Below are positions 42,186 through 51,241 of a stretch of 64,000 nt of DNA, piece after piece; positions within the stretch are counted from its first letter, which is position 1, and each line of letters begins with the position of its first letter. A program made the position numbers and the translations under genes. Source of the DNA: a bacterium 0.1xD8-71 (GTDB lineage: Bacteria > Bacillota > Clostridia > Lachnospirales > Lachnospiraceae); NCBI GenBank assembly GCA_003612405.1, contig RAYR01000009.1:62001-126000 (forward strand), written 5' to 3'. The notes under the pieces were generated by a model. That model ran no database searches, was not told the DNA's origin, and saw only the letters and a program-made list of their open reading frames with translations.

Positions 42186-44905
42186 TTGAGATGATACTTA
42201 CTTCTTCATTTCTTATTCTGGCGATACTTCTGCTGCGTAAGGTGACACAGGGCAGAATCAGCATGAGATTCCGCTATGCTTTATGGCTGTTGGCTGTCCT
42301 TCGTCTTATTCTGCCGGTGTCTTTGGGAAACAGTGCATGGAGCGTGATGAATCTCTGGCCGCAGGATTTCCGGGAGACAGTATCTGAACAGGATATAGCC
42401 GGCGGTTTTTACCTGCCGGGGATACGGGAAGAGAATAATCATGCCATGACAGGCGCCAGAGAGCCGGAAGAGAGCAGGCAGCCAGAAACAGTGACGGGGC
42501 AGATAGCAGAAGTGGAGAAACAGCTGCCGGAGCAAAACGGCGGACAGGAAGCTGTGACTGTGATACAGGGGAATCCGGAGCATACGAACCAGGTAAAAAC
42601 AGAGGAGATTGCGGGAAATTCCGGGGAGAACAGACAGGGAGCAGGCAGTCTGAAATCTTATGCAGACAGCGTAAGAATCCGCAGAGGACTTTTGCTGTTA
42701 TGGCTGGTGGGAGCGTTGGCGGTGGGCGGTTATATGATAAGCAGTCAGATACGTTTTGTGCGTATCTTGTATCGTTACCGTGACAGGTTCGATCAGACAA
42801 AGCTTCCCCGGAGGTTTGCAGAAGAATTTCAAAAACGCCGGATTAAAGTGTACCAGGTGAAGGGGCTGGCAAGCCCCTGTCTGGTGGGAAGAAATATTTA
42901 TATAGACACAGAGCTGACGGAAGAAAACCAAAGGCTTGTCCATATTCTGGCACATGAGTATTGTCATGCACTGCACCATGATACACTGTGGGCCTTCCTG
43001 CGGTGTGCACTGGCGGCGCTTTATTGGTTCCATCCGCTTGTATGGGCGGCAGCATTTGCAGCAAGGCAGGACAGTGAACTGGCCTGTGATGAAGCGGTGC
43101 TCAGGTTACTGGGAGAGGAAGAACGTTTTGCCTATGGCAGGACACTTCTGTATCTGCTCGCCTGCGGCAGGGAACAGATTGACTGTGCAGGGACAGCCCT
43201 TACCATGGAAGGACGTAAACGCGGCGTGAAGGAGAGAGTCATTATGATCAGTAAACGTTCCGGACAGAAAAGATGGATGGCGGCGGTTGTCATTGCTGTG
43301 ATGCTCGCAGTCTGCGGCTGCGCGTTTACGGGGAGAAATCAAGAGGCGGAAGTTCTGCGGACAGAGGAGGCACAGCAGTCCCATGGAGACGAGCGGGAAG
43401 GCACAGACAGTCCGCAGGTCTTAGAGGAATCCGATAATGAGTCTGAACGTATCCTGGAAGACTATCAGGCATATGAACAGATCCTTGATGGTCAGGCGCA
43501 GGCACTTGGAGAGGCGGAACAGGAGACTGCTTTCTTTCAGGCCCTTAATTACCAGGGTGTCATGGCCGGAAAGGATGACAGTGAGCTGTCTCTCAACCGA
43601 GAGATAGATTATCAGGCGTATTATGAATATCTGTACAGAGACCAGAATGACAGTCAGGAAGAGAAACCGGGCAATCCGCTGGAAAACGGCTGGTATCTTG
43701 TCTGCCGTAACGAGGAAGCGCAGATTTCTCTTTACGGGCTTTATACGGAAGAATTTGGATGCCGCGGTGTTAAGACACTGATTGGAGAAGATGTAAACAC
43801 CTATGATATCGCATGGTGTCCCAGTGCCATGAATGGGTCAGAAGAAAATATCCGGGTTCTGGAAAAGGCACATGACGGCCTTCCCAGAAGGTTTGTCTGG
43901 AAGCTTCTTTCGGAAAATACCTCCGGGAAAGAAATCTGGAATCTGTACAGCGGTTATCGGGATGACACCGGTACTGTAGAGGTGGAGGAATTGACGGCGC
44001 AGATATATCGTGACTGGGTGGAGAAGAATCTTGTCTTTACCGTGAGTGAATCAAAGGATAAGGTGTTGATTACCTATGACGGTGATATGGCGCTTTCGCC
44101 TCTGGATATCTCGGCCTATCAGGATCAGAAGGTGGAGAAAGTGCTGCTCAGTCCGGATGTAACTGGTTTTGAACTGGACGACAGACTTTATGATGGGGGT
44201 GTTTATGAAGGATATGAGGGTGTTGTGATTTATCTGGCGGTGGGACTTAAGTTGGAAGGGCGGCAGGGGATCTGGTTTGACGGACTGAATCCTTTAACGA
44301 TACAAGTGGTGTGCCATCCCCAGGAAGATCCGGCGTTTGTACTGCAACAGCCAAGAATTGATGAGCAGCTTCTGCTCCATTCACCATTAAAGGAGCAGAA
44401 GCTTAATGAGATACGCTCGGGGGAAATATCGTCTGCCCCGTCTTCTGAGGGAGAGGGTCGTATGAGTAAACCGCTGGTCAATGACGAAGCGGGAGGACAC
44501 CATGACCTGGAGATCTGCTTTGTCAATCCCTGTCCCGATTATGACCGGATTTCTGACGGCTATGGTGAACGCATCCATCCTGTCACAGGAGAGATTAGAA
44601 AACATAACGGGGTGGATATGGCGGCCACAGGGGGAGCTCCTGTGGCGGCAGCCGCGGACGGCAGTGTTTATGAGACGGGATTTGATGCAGAGTATGGTAA
44701 TTACGTGGTTCTCTGGCATGGACAAAGCGGTCAGATGACCTATTATTCGCATTGTGGGGAAGTGCTGGTATCTGAGGGACAGCAGGTCAAGGCAGGCGAT
44801 GTTATAGCAACAGTGGGAAACACTGGCAGATCCACAGGGTATCATCTGCACTTTGCAGTCAGCTATGAAGGAGAGTGGGAGGAACCGTTATGGAAAAAGG
44901 AATAG
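42182..44905 (+). CDS. BlaR1-type M56 peptidase fused to a C-terminal M23 peptidase domain
   Basis: A 907-residue membrane metalloprotease. The N-terminal helices (1-60) and a helix near 175 frame the M56 domain. The zinc motif HEYCH is at residues 258-262, with DSELACDEAVL downstream. A third membrane helix (about 365-382, WMAAVVIAVMLAVCGCAF) leads to an extracellular region of ~370 unassigned residues. The C-terminal M23/LytM domain (about 785-905) has an intact HNGVDMA and HLHFAV, the zinc ligands of active lysostaphin-type peptidases. BlaR1 normally ends in a penicillin-binding domain instead. The fused domain may sense or cut peptidoglycan. Confidence 0.9.
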   Translation: MIEMILTSSFLILAILLLRKVTQGRISMRFRYALWLLAVLRLILPVSLGNSAWSVMNLWPQDFRETVSEQDIAGGFYLPGIREENNHAMTGAREPEESRQPETVTGQIAEVEKQLPEQNGGQEAVTVIQGNPEHTNQVKTEEIAGNSGENRQGAGSLKSYADSVRIRRGLLLLWLVGALAVGGYMISSQIRFVRILYRYRDRFDQTKLPRRFAEEFQKRRIKVYQVKGLASPCLVGRNIYIDTELTEENQRLVHILAHEYCHALHHDTLWAFLRCALAALYWFHPLVWAAAFAARQDSELACDEAVLRLLGEEERFAYGRTLLYLLACGREQIDCAGTALTMEGRKRGVKERVIMISKRSGQKRWMAAVVIAVMLAVCGCAFTGRNQEAEVLRTEEAQQSHGDEREGTDSPQVLEESDNESERILEDYQAYEQILDGQAQALGEAEQETAFFQALNYQGVMAGKDDSELSLNREIDYQAYYEYLYRDQNDSQEEKPGNPLENGWYLVCRNEEAQISLYGLYTEEFGCRGVKTLIGEDVNTYDIAWCPSAMNGSEENIRVLEKAHDGLPRRFVWKLLSENTSGKEIWNLYSGYRDDTGTVEVEELTAQIYRDWVEKNLVFTVSESKDKVLITYDGDMALSPLDISAYQDQKVEKVLLSPDVTGFELDDRLYDGGVYEGYEGVVIYLAVGLKLEGRQGIWFDGLNPLTIQVVCHPQEDPAFVLQQPRIDEQLLLHSPLKEQKLNEIRSGEISSAPSSEGEGRMSKPLVNDEAGGHHDLEICFVNPCPDYDRISDGYGERIHPVTGEIRKHNGVDMAATGGAPVAAAADGSVYETGFDAEYGNYVVLWHGQSGQMTYYSHCGEVLVSEGQQVKAGDVIATVGNTGRSTGYHLHFAVSYEGEWEEPLWKKE

Positions 44906-44943
44906 GAAGGGGATGAATGGGGGAATATAAAAGTTTTTTAAGG

Positions 44944-44978
44944 ATACGCGATAAGATTCTTTCTTATTGCGTATTTTT
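44944..44978 (+). terminator. Terminator after the M56-M23 gene
   Basis: Stem ATACGCGATAAGA (44944-44956) pairs with TCTTATTGCGTAT (44962-44974), one mismatch, followed by TTTTTG. A possible mecA promoter (TTGCGT 44967-44972, TATAGA 44991-44996) overlaps its 3' arm. Confidence 0.85.
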
Positions 44979-45050
44979 GTGTTATTATAGTATAGAATTT
45001 TGGTGTGTAGTCATACAAACAGAGAAGAAGACAGGGGATAAGGATACACA

Positions 45051-45716
45051 ATGAAATATAAAAAGATCAATGAAGCAACGGTACAGTGCATCATTTCGGA
45101 AGATGACATGACGGAGTACGGTCTTACATTGTCGGATATTTTTGAGCGTAATGAGAAGGGTGAGGAATTCCTGCGCGATATCATTGAGCGCGCCCATGAG
45201 GAAGTGGGCTATCAGATCAGCAACGGTAATATTGCCATGCAGATTACACCGTTGAAGGATAAGGGACTGGTGGTCACTTTTACAGAGGAGGGACCGGCCG
45301 CTTTTAAAGAGATGCTGCAACATTTAAAAGAGGTGCTGCAGGATGTCAGCGCGGAGCTGTCTCACCAGGATCAGATGGGACGGCAGCCGCATCCGTCATC
45401 TCAGGCACAGAAGGACGATGAAAACCGCAGGATGTTCATGTTTGCCACATTGCATCAGGTGATGCAGTATACGGCGGTGATTCCGAAAAATTATTCGGTG
45501 AAAAGCCATCTCTATAAAGAAGGAGAGGCATACTATCTGGTGTTGGAAAAGAATCGTCTGTCTTACAGGACATTTAACAGAATCAGTGCTTCGGCAGTGG
45601 AGTTTGGCAACCTTGTCGTGGTGTCCGAGGAACGTTTGCTGTATTTACAGGAGCACGGGGAATGTCTGATCAGAGATCGTGCAGTGAGCAAACTGCGCAG
45701 AATATATTTAACCTGA
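45051..45716 (+). CDS. mecA: MecA-type adaptor protein
   Basis: A 221-residue adaptor of the MecA family, which delivers substrates to the ClpC unfoldase. The conserved start MKYKKINEATVQCIISEDDM, then LTLSDIFERNEKGEEFLRDI, an acidic linker and a C-terminal domain (about 120-220; MFMFATLHQVMQYTAVI, LYKEGEAYYLVLEK) match the family. In Bacillus it controls competence and proteolysis; the targets here are unknown. It is monocistronic by spacing, with SD GGGGATAAGG. No clpC is in the window. Confidence 0.88.
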   Translation: MKYKKINEATVQCIISEDDMTEYGLTLSDIFERNEKGEEFLRDIIERAHEEVGYQISNGNIAMQITPLKDKGLVVTFTEEGPAAFKEMLQHLKEVLQDVSAELSHQDQMGRQPHPSSQAQKDDENRRMFMFATLHQVMQYTAVIPKNYSVKSHLYKEGEAYYLVLEKNRLSYRTFNRISASAVEFGNLVVVSEERLLYLQEHGECLIRDRAVSKLRRIYLT

Positions 45717-45728
45717 ATTTGTGGGTAA

Positions 45729-45788
45729 TATAATATATGGAAGTTGACGATAATGCTGCCATGCCGGTTTGCTACAGGGTTTGGCAGC
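45729..45788 (+). promoter_or_regulatory. Promoter and 5' hairpin of the DEAD-box helicase gene
   Basis: A TATAAT hexamer (45729-45734) without strong -35. About 20 bp later, GCTGCCA (45755-45761) pairs with TGGCAGC (45782-45788) around a 20-nt loop. Long structured leaders are usual for cold-inducible DEAD-box genes, so a regulatory role is possible. Confidence 0.4.
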
Positions 45789-45861
45789 TCTTATCATGTA
45801 AATGCAAATGTGCGGATCGAAACAAAGGTTTGGGTGCCGCCGGAACAGGAATGGAGAGAAT

Positions 45862-47520
45862 ATGGGTAACAGTAAAAAGAGAAACAACGAACAATTTGAC
45901 AGATTTCTGGAAAAAGAGATTCTTACACAGCATAGGTATGACAGTCTGTATGGGGAAGACCAGGGAGAGGAGAAAGAGCCGAAACAAATGCGTTATGAAG
46001 ACGCGGGCATTGACGCAAGAATCCTGCGCGCCGTCCGGGAACTTGGCTTTGAACATATGACGCCTATCCAGGAACAGGCAATTCCGCTTTTTATGACAGG
46101 CAGGGATATTATAGGGCAGGCGCAGACAGGAACAGGCAAGACAGCTGCTTTTGGCATACCGATTCTGCAAAAGATCGATCCGGAGAACCGCTCCTTGCAG
46201 GCAGTGATTCTATGTCCTACCAGAGAGCTTGCCATGCAGGCGGCCGAAGAACTCAGGAAGTTTTCCAAATATATGAATGGAATCAAGGTTCTGCCGGTCT
46301 ATGGAGGACAGGACATTGTCAGACAGATTAAGAACTTAAAAGGCGGCGTGCAGATCGTAGTCGGCACACCGGGCCGGGTGATGGATCATATGCGCAGGCA
46401 TACGCTTAAGATGGAGCATGTGCATACGGTAGTGCTGGATGAAGCGGACGAGATGTTGAATATGGGATTTCGGGAGGACATTGAGACCATCTTAAAGGAA
46501 ATGCCCACGGAGCGTCAGACAGGCCTTTTCTCGGCGACCATGCCGAAACCGATTCTGGATATAACCAAGACCTATCAGAAAGATGCGGTTTATATCAAGA
46601 TGACGCCCAAGGAGGTTACGATTCCCCTGATCAAACAGGCATATTATCAGGTACGCAGGCAGGATAAGGAGGAAGTGCTCTGCCGGCTGATTGACTATTA
46701 TGATCCGAAACGGGCGCTTATTTTCTGCAATACCAAGCGGATGGTGGATGAATTGACCGAGCATCTGAAAGCAAGAGGTTATGAGGTGGAAGGCCTCCAT
46801 GGCGATCTGACCCAGGGACAGAGAGATACGGTGATGAACCTGTTCAGGGGCGGCCGGACCAATATACTGATAGCTACGGATGTGGCAGCCCGGGGTATTG
46901 ATGTAAATGATGTGGAGGCGGTCTATAATTATGATGTGCCGGAGGATATTGAATATTATGTGCACCGGATCGGCAGAACCGGGCGTGCCGGCAAGACGGG
47001 AAGATCCTTTACCCTGGTAGTGGGAAGAGAGGCTTACAAAATCCGGGATATCGAACGGATCTGTCATACCAGAATCAAAGAGCGTAAGGTACCGGGTGCA
47101 GCGGATATCACGGCCAGAAAGGCAGAGAAAATCCTCAAGGGAGCTATGGCGGTGATTGAGAAGGAGGATATCAGCAGGGCTACAGAATATATTCTGGATG
47201 CCGTGGCATTAGGGCAGTACAGTGCGACCCAGATAGCGGCGGCCTTTATGAAGATGCAGCTGGGGGAAGAGATTGCAGATATCAAGGAAGAGAAGTTCTT
47301 CTTTGAGAGAAAGGGCAGAACATCCGGCCGAGGCGGTAAAGGGCAGAAGAAACCCTTTAAGGGCGGCGCGCTTGGCAGTGTGAAACCAAAAGATGTGAAG
47401 CCGAAAGATGTGAAGCCGAAAGATGTGAAGCGTGACGGCAGCTATGACAGACGAGGCTACGACAGGCGTGATACGGGCAGAAATAATCGTTATGGGGCAC
47501 TGCGCATAAAAACAAAATAA
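45862..47520 (+). CDS. DEAD-box ATP-dependent RNA helicase (CshA/DeaD type)
   Basis: A 552-residue RNA helicase for ribosome assembly, RNA decay or cold adaptation. Motifs in order: MTPIQEQAIPLFM (Q), AQTGTGKT (I), PTRELAMQ (Ia), VLDEADEML (II), FSATMPKPI (III), ATDVAARGIDV (V), HRIGRTGRAGKTG (VI). Residues about 400-480 resemble the DbpA-type RNA-binding extension. The tail is basic, with a threefold KPKDV repeat and Arg/Asp/Tyr-rich end. The ATG at 45862 (SD GGAGAG) is preferred; the open frame continues 20 codons upstream. Confidence 0.95.
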   Translation: MGNSKKRNNEQFDRFLEKEILTQHRYDSLYGEDQGEEKEPKQMRYEDAGIDARILRAVRELGFEHMTPIQEQAIPLFMTGRDIIGQAQTGTGKTAAFGIPILQKIDPENRSLQAVILCPTRELAMQAAEELRKFSKYMNGIKVLPVYGGQDIVRQIKNLKGGVQIVVGTPGRVMDHMRRHTLKMEHVHTVVLDEADEMLNMGFREDIETILKEMPTERQTGLFSATMPKPILDITKTYQKDAVYIKMTPKEVTIPLIKQAYYQVRRQDKEEVLCRLIDYYDPKRALIFCNTKRMVDELTEHLKARGYEVEGLHGDLTQGQRDTVMNLFRGGRTNILIATDVAARGIDVNDVEAVYNYDVPEDIEYYVHRIGRTGRAGKTGRSFTLVVGREAYKIRDIERICHTRIKERKVPGAADITARKAEKILKGAMAVIEKEDISRATEYILDAVALGQYSATQIAAAFMKMQLGEEIADIKEEKFFFERKGRTSGRGGKGQKKPFKGGALGSVKPKDVKPKDVKPKDVKRDGSYDRRGYDRRDTGRNNRYGALRIKTK

Positions 47521-47586
47521 AGCCGATTTATACCCGAGGCCGCGAAGCGGAACTCGCAAGGTTAATTCCGAAGGAATTTACCTTAG
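47521..47586. terminator. Convergent intergenic hairpins
   Basis: Two hairpins between convergent genes: CGAG-GCCGC-GAA-GCGG-AA-CTCG (about 47536-47557) and AAGGTTAATTCC-GAA-GGAATTTACCTT (about 47558-47584, one mismatch). No long T-run follows, so termination is likely but not textbook. Confidence 0.5.
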
Positions 47587-48183
47587 TTATAGTACCAGCT
47601 CATGGCCATGTTCTTTGAGCCATTTGCGGTGGATGCGGTAGTCAGGACAGACAGCGGCCACGGCCTGCCAGAAGGCGGGGGAGTGATCCATATGGGTTAA
47701 GTGGCATAGTTCATGAACCACCACATAATCCAGGACGGCGGGCGGTGCAAGCATGAGGCGCCAGTTAAAGGACAGAGTGCCCTTGGCGCTGCAACTGCCC
47801 CAGCGGGTCTTCTGGTCACGGATGGTAATGCGGTGGTAGACGCCGCCGGTAAATGTCTGGAAATAGGCCGCCCTTCTGGGGAAATATTCCCGGGCAGCTT
47901 CCAGGTATCTTTTTTCCAGAGCGCTGCGCTGTGTTTCATTTAAATCAGATACAGGGCGGGTCTTGGCCTGCTCCATCACTTCCAGGTAGTGGGTGATGAT
48001 CCAGTGCTGTTTCTCAAGAAGAATGTGCTGGATTTCCCGATTGGATGTGCCAAGGGGTACCCGCAGCGTGAGTTCTCCGTCGGCGCCTATGCTGATTCCG
48101 CAGGTTCTGCGGCGGCTTTGTATGATGGTATAAGGCAGGTCATAGAGCCTGCTCTGGTATTTTATTCGATAGACATTCTCCAT
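47587..48183 (-). CDS. YgjP/SprT-like zinc metallopeptidase (DUF45)
   Basis: A ~198-residue protein with the gluzincin motif HELCH followed by HMDHSPAFWQAV in VVHELCHLTHMDHSPAFW, as in DUF45/YgjP proteins. Other family features are RRTCGISIGADGELTLRVP, IRDQKTRWGSCSAKGTLSFNW and, at the end, KWLKEHG. The ATG at 48183 (SD AAGGAAT) is preferred over one 14 codons upstream. It is related to SprT-type peptidases; the substrate is unknown. Monocistronic and convergent with the helicase gene. Confidence 0.9.
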   Translation of the reverse strand: MENVYRIKYQSRLYDLPYTIIQSRRRTCGISIGADGELTLRVPLGTSNREIQHILLEKQHWIITHYLEVMEQAKTRPVSDLNETQRSALEKRYLEAAREYFPRRAAYFQTFTGGVYHRITIRDQKTRWGSCSAKGTLSFNWRLMLAPPAVLDYVVVHELCHLTHMDHSPAFWQAVAAVCPDYRIHRKWLKEHGHELVL

Positions 48184-48385
48184 GGGGCAGATTCCTTGTT
48201 TCCGGTGCTGTATGTTCTGGGACAAAGGTATTATACTCTAAGCTGACAAAGTCGGCAAGACCAGCAAGAAATCATCGGGATTTTATGGACAAAATCCCAT
48301 TATCTGTGCTAGTATGATGAGGATGTAAGAAGGCAGATAAAGCATGGATAAAGAACAGTAAAAGATAAAAGCAGAGGTACATTGC

Positions 48386-49165
48386 ATGAGTGAAAGAACC
48401 AGAGAACCGGACAGGGAGAGAAGAGCTTCCGGAGGCAGTCAGACAGCAAAGAAAAAGAAAAAGCCGGTCAGTGCAGGAAGTGCAGGAAATAGGCAACGGC
48501 CTGCTGCGAAAAAATCAGGGACATCCTCCCATAAAAGAGCCGGAACGACGTCTGGCAGAACCAGGCGACCGTCCGAACGGGCCAGGATGGAGGAAGACAG
48601 CCGCATGTCCAACCGGGATATAGAGCGTGCCAGAAGAAGACAGGAACGTCTGCGGCGCGTGAGAAGGCAGAAGATTATTATGGCCTCATCTGTTACGGTA
48701 ATCGTGTTGTGTCTGCTCACCATATTGATTATATTTCTGTCTCCCGCCAGATGTATTGTGAGTCTGTCAAAAGGGGACAGATATGCCAGGAACGAAGAGT
48801 ATGACAAAGCACTGGAAGCATATCAGGAAGCCCTTGAGACCAACGAAAATTCTGTGCAGGCGTACCGGGGAATTGCCGGCTGTCTTCGTATGAAGGAACA
48901 GATTCCGGAGGCGGAGCAGATTTTATATACGGGTTGGGAGAAGACAAAGGATGAAGGAATTCTGCGCTATTATCATAAGCTTCTCATCAACGATGCAGTG
49001 ACGGACATCAACGCCGGGAATTGCAGCCAGACGACTATGGATAAGCTGAATCAGGTGCTTATGAATGATCCGCAGAATCAGGATGCGCTTTCCCTGCGGG
49101 ATATCTGTAATGAACGGTTATCCGGTGAAGCCCCGCAGACGGGAGAAGAAGAGGAACAGCCATAA
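48386..49165 (+). CDS. TPR-repeat membrane protein with basic N-terminus
   Basis: A 259-residue single-pass protein. Residues 1-95 are disordered and very basic (KKKKKP, RTRRPSERARM, ERARRRQERLRRVRRQK). A transmembrane segment follows (about 97-120, IMASSVTVIVLCLLTILIIFL). The extracellular part has TPR units (GDRYARNEEYDKALEAYQEAL; VQAYRGIAGCLRMKEQIPEAEQI) and ends in an acidic tail. N-inside topology is expected. Function unknown; it may scaffold envelope proteins. SD CAGAGGT. Confidence 0.8.
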   Translation: MSERTREPDRERRASGGSQTAKKKKKPVSAGSAGNRQRPAAKKSGTSSHKRAGTTSGRTRRPSERARMEEDSRMSNRDIERARRRQERLRRVRRQKIIMASSVTVIVLCLLTILIIFLSPARCIVSLSKGDRYARNEEYDKALEAYQEALETNENSVQAYRGIAGCLRMKEQIPEAEQILYTGWEKTKDEGILRYYHKLLINDAVTDINAGNCSQTTMDKLNQVLMNDPQNQDALSLRDICNERLSGEAPQTGEEEEQP

Positions 49166-49241
49166 AATTTATAATCATGGTCTTTACAAATATGGGGCGC
49201 CAGAGTTACCATTGTAGAGGAAAAAGAGACAGGAGAAATAG

Positions 49242-49438
49242 GTAATTGTGAAACTCATTGTTGGTTGTTGAAATTGTACAAATCATATAATCAACACAGA
49301 CACGCTTTCGCTCCGTTCAAACGCAACGAGCCTAGTACCGGCAGTTTTAATCCGAAGGATTTAAACAATTGCAAGGGTCTGCTTATGATTATATGATTTG
49401 CACAATGATTGTAGCATTGAAATGAGTTTTGCAATTAT
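49242..49438 (+). repeat. 197-bp palindromic element, copy 2
   Basis: Homologous to the element at 24991-25185. The outer arm GTAATTGTGAAACTCATT (49242-49259) is complemented, less perfectly, at the other end. The inner arm CAAATCATATAATCA (49279-49293) is perfectly complemented at 49386-49400. The central part differs from copy 1 except for CGCTTTCGCTCCGTTC and AAGGGTCTGCTTATG. It fills most of the 307-bp gap between the TPR gene and gpmI; the remaining 76 bp before it show no feature. Confidence 0.85.
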
Positions 49439-49472
49439 CTAATAGGAGATAAAAGAAAAGGAGATAAAAGAA

Positions 49473-51017
49473 ATGGGAAGAAAAAAACCTGCGGTATTGA
49501 TGATTCTGGACGGCTACGGCCTGAATGAAAAGAAGGAAGGAAATGCGGTTGCGCTGGCAAATACGCCGGTGATGGACAAGCTGATGGCGGAGTGTCCCTT
49601 CGTGAAAGGAAATGCCAGTGGTATGGCGGTAGGACTGCCGGACGGACAGATGGGAAACTCCGAGGTGGGACATCTGAATATGGGTGCAGGCCGCATTGTA
49701 TATCAGGAGCTGACAAGAATTACAAAGGAAATTCAGGAGGGTACTTTCTTTGAAAATCCTGCATTGATGGATGCAGTAAATAACTGTAAGAAAAACGATT
49801 CCTCTCTGCATATGTTCGGACTTTTATCAGACGGCGGTGTACACAGTCACAATACGCACCTGTATGGTCTGTTGGAATTGGCAAAGAGAAACGGCCTCTC
49901 CAAAGTATATGTTCATGCTTTCTTAGATGGAAGAGATACACCGCCGGCCAGCGGTAAGGGATTTGTGGAAGATCTGGAAGCGGAGATGGCAAAGATCGGC
50001 GTGGGTGAAGTGGCGACTGTAACGGGACGTTACTATGCGATGGATCGTGATAACAATTACGACAGAGTGGAGAAGGCATATCTGGCGCTCACCAGGGGTG
50101 AGGGTCTGGAAGCGGAAAGCGGGCCTGCCGGTATCCAGGCATCCTATGACCGGGATGAGACGGATGAGTTTGTGAAGCCTACTGTAGTAAAGAAAAACGG
50201 TGCGCCGGTGGCAACTATCAAGGATGGAGATTCCGTGATTTTCTTTAACTTCCGTCCTGACCGTGCAAGGGAGATTACCAGAAGCTTCTGCGATGACGAT
50301 TTCAAAGGATTTGCAAGGCAGAAGAGACTGGATCTGACTTATGTGTGCTTTTCCGATTATGACCCCACGATTCCGAACAAGGAAGTGGCGTTCCATAAGA
50401 TTTCCGTTACCAATACCTTTGGGGAATGGCTTGCGGCTAATCATATGAAGCAGGCGAGACTGGCAGAGACAGAGAAATATGCGCATGTGACATTCTTCTT
50501 CAACGGCGGCGTGGAGGAACCTAACGAGGGGGAGGAGAGAATTCTGGTAAATTCCCCGAAGGATGTTGCAACTTATGACTTAAAACCGCAGATGAGTGCC
50601 TATGAGGTCTGTGATAAGCTGGTGGAGGCGATTAAGTCCGGCACCTACGATGTGATTATTATCAACTTTGCGAATCCGGATATGGTAGGACATACCGGTG
50701 TACAGGAGGCAGCGATTAAAGCGGTTGAGGCTGTGGATGAGTGCGTTGGGCGCGCGGTGGCGGCTATCAGGGAAGTGGACGGCGTGATGTTTATCTGTGC
50801 AGACCACGGTAATGCGGAGCAGTTGATTGACGAGGAGACAGGAGCACCCTTTACGGCACATACCACCAATCCGGTGCCTTTCATTCTGGTCAATGCGGAT
50901 CCTTCCTATAAACTGCGGGAGGGCGGCTGCCTGGCGGATATCGTGCCTACGCTGATTGAGCTGATGGGCATGGAACAGCCTGCGGAGATGACGGGTAAGT
51001 CTTTGTTAGTTAAGTAA
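49473..51017 (+). CDS. gpmI: 2,3-bisphosphoglycerate-independent phosphoglycerate mutase
   Basis: Manganese-dependent glycolytic enzyme interconverting 3- and 2-phosphoglycerate. The metal-binding start LMILDGYGLN-like (VLMILDGYGLNEKKEGNAV) and the phosphoserine loop GQMGNSEVGHLNMGAGR are intact. HAFLDGRDTPPASG, FRPDRAREITR, FANPDMVGHTG and CADHGNAEQ follow. The 514 residues are normal. Two tandem SD-like copies (AGGAGATAAAAGAA at 49444-49457 and 49459-49472) precede the ATG. A palindromic element lies just upstream and a terminator downstream. Confidence 0.97.
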   Translation: MGRKKPAVLMILDGYGLNEKKEGNAVALANTPVMDKLMAECPFVKGNASGMAVGLPDGQMGNSEVGHLNMGAGRIVYQELTRITKEIQEGTFFENPALMDAVNNCKKNDSSLHMFGLLSDGGVHSHNTHLYGLLELAKRNGLSKVYVHAFLDGRDTPPASGKGFVEDLEAEMAKIGVGEVATVTGRYYAMDRDNNYDRVEKAYLALTRGEGLEAESGPAGIQASYDRDETDEFVKPTVVKKNGAPVATIKDGDSVIFFNFRPDRAREITRSFCDDDFKGFARQKRLDLTYVCFSDYDPTIPNKEVAFHKISVTNTFGEWLAANHMKQARLAETEKYAHVTFFFNGGVEEPNEGEERILVNSPKDVATYDLKPQMSAYEVCDKLVEAIKSGTYDVIIINFANPDMVGHTGVQEAAIKAVEAVDECVGRAVAAIREVDGVMFICADHGNAEQLIDEETGAPFTAHTTNPVPFILVNADPSYKLREGGCLADIVPTLIELMGMEQPAEMTGKSLLVK

Positions 51018-51054
51018 GATATTAATTTCAATACTATAACAATACTATAAAATG

Positions 51055-51099
51055 AAAAGGGATATACATGTCTGTCAGTATGCATGTATATCCCTTTTT
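51055..51099 (+). terminator. Terminator after gpmI
   Basis: Perfect 16-bp stem AAAAGGGATATACATG (51055-51070) with CATGTATATCCCTTTT (51083-51098), loop of 12, T-run overlapping the stem end. Confidence 0.93.
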
Positions 51100-51143
51100 A
51101 AGCAGTCGGATTATCCGGCAGAACTAAGATATGGTGGTTGGAA

Positions 51144-51196
51144 TTGACATTTACCTCTGTATATTATATATTAAGTGTACCATCATAAATAGTACA
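51144..51196 (+). promoter_or_regulatory. Promoter and operator of the YtrA-type ABC operon
   Basis: TTGACA (51144-51149), a 17-bp spacer and TATATT (51167-51172) form a near-consensus promoter. Right at the expected transcription start lies the inverted repeat TGTAC-N11-GTACA (51176-51196). Such a site is a likely operator for the GntR-type protein encoded next (autorepression). Confidence 0.8.
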
Positions 51197-51241
51197 GTTA
51201 GTATACGTGGGGGAAGATGGAATGAAAGGAAAGGAGAAAGC

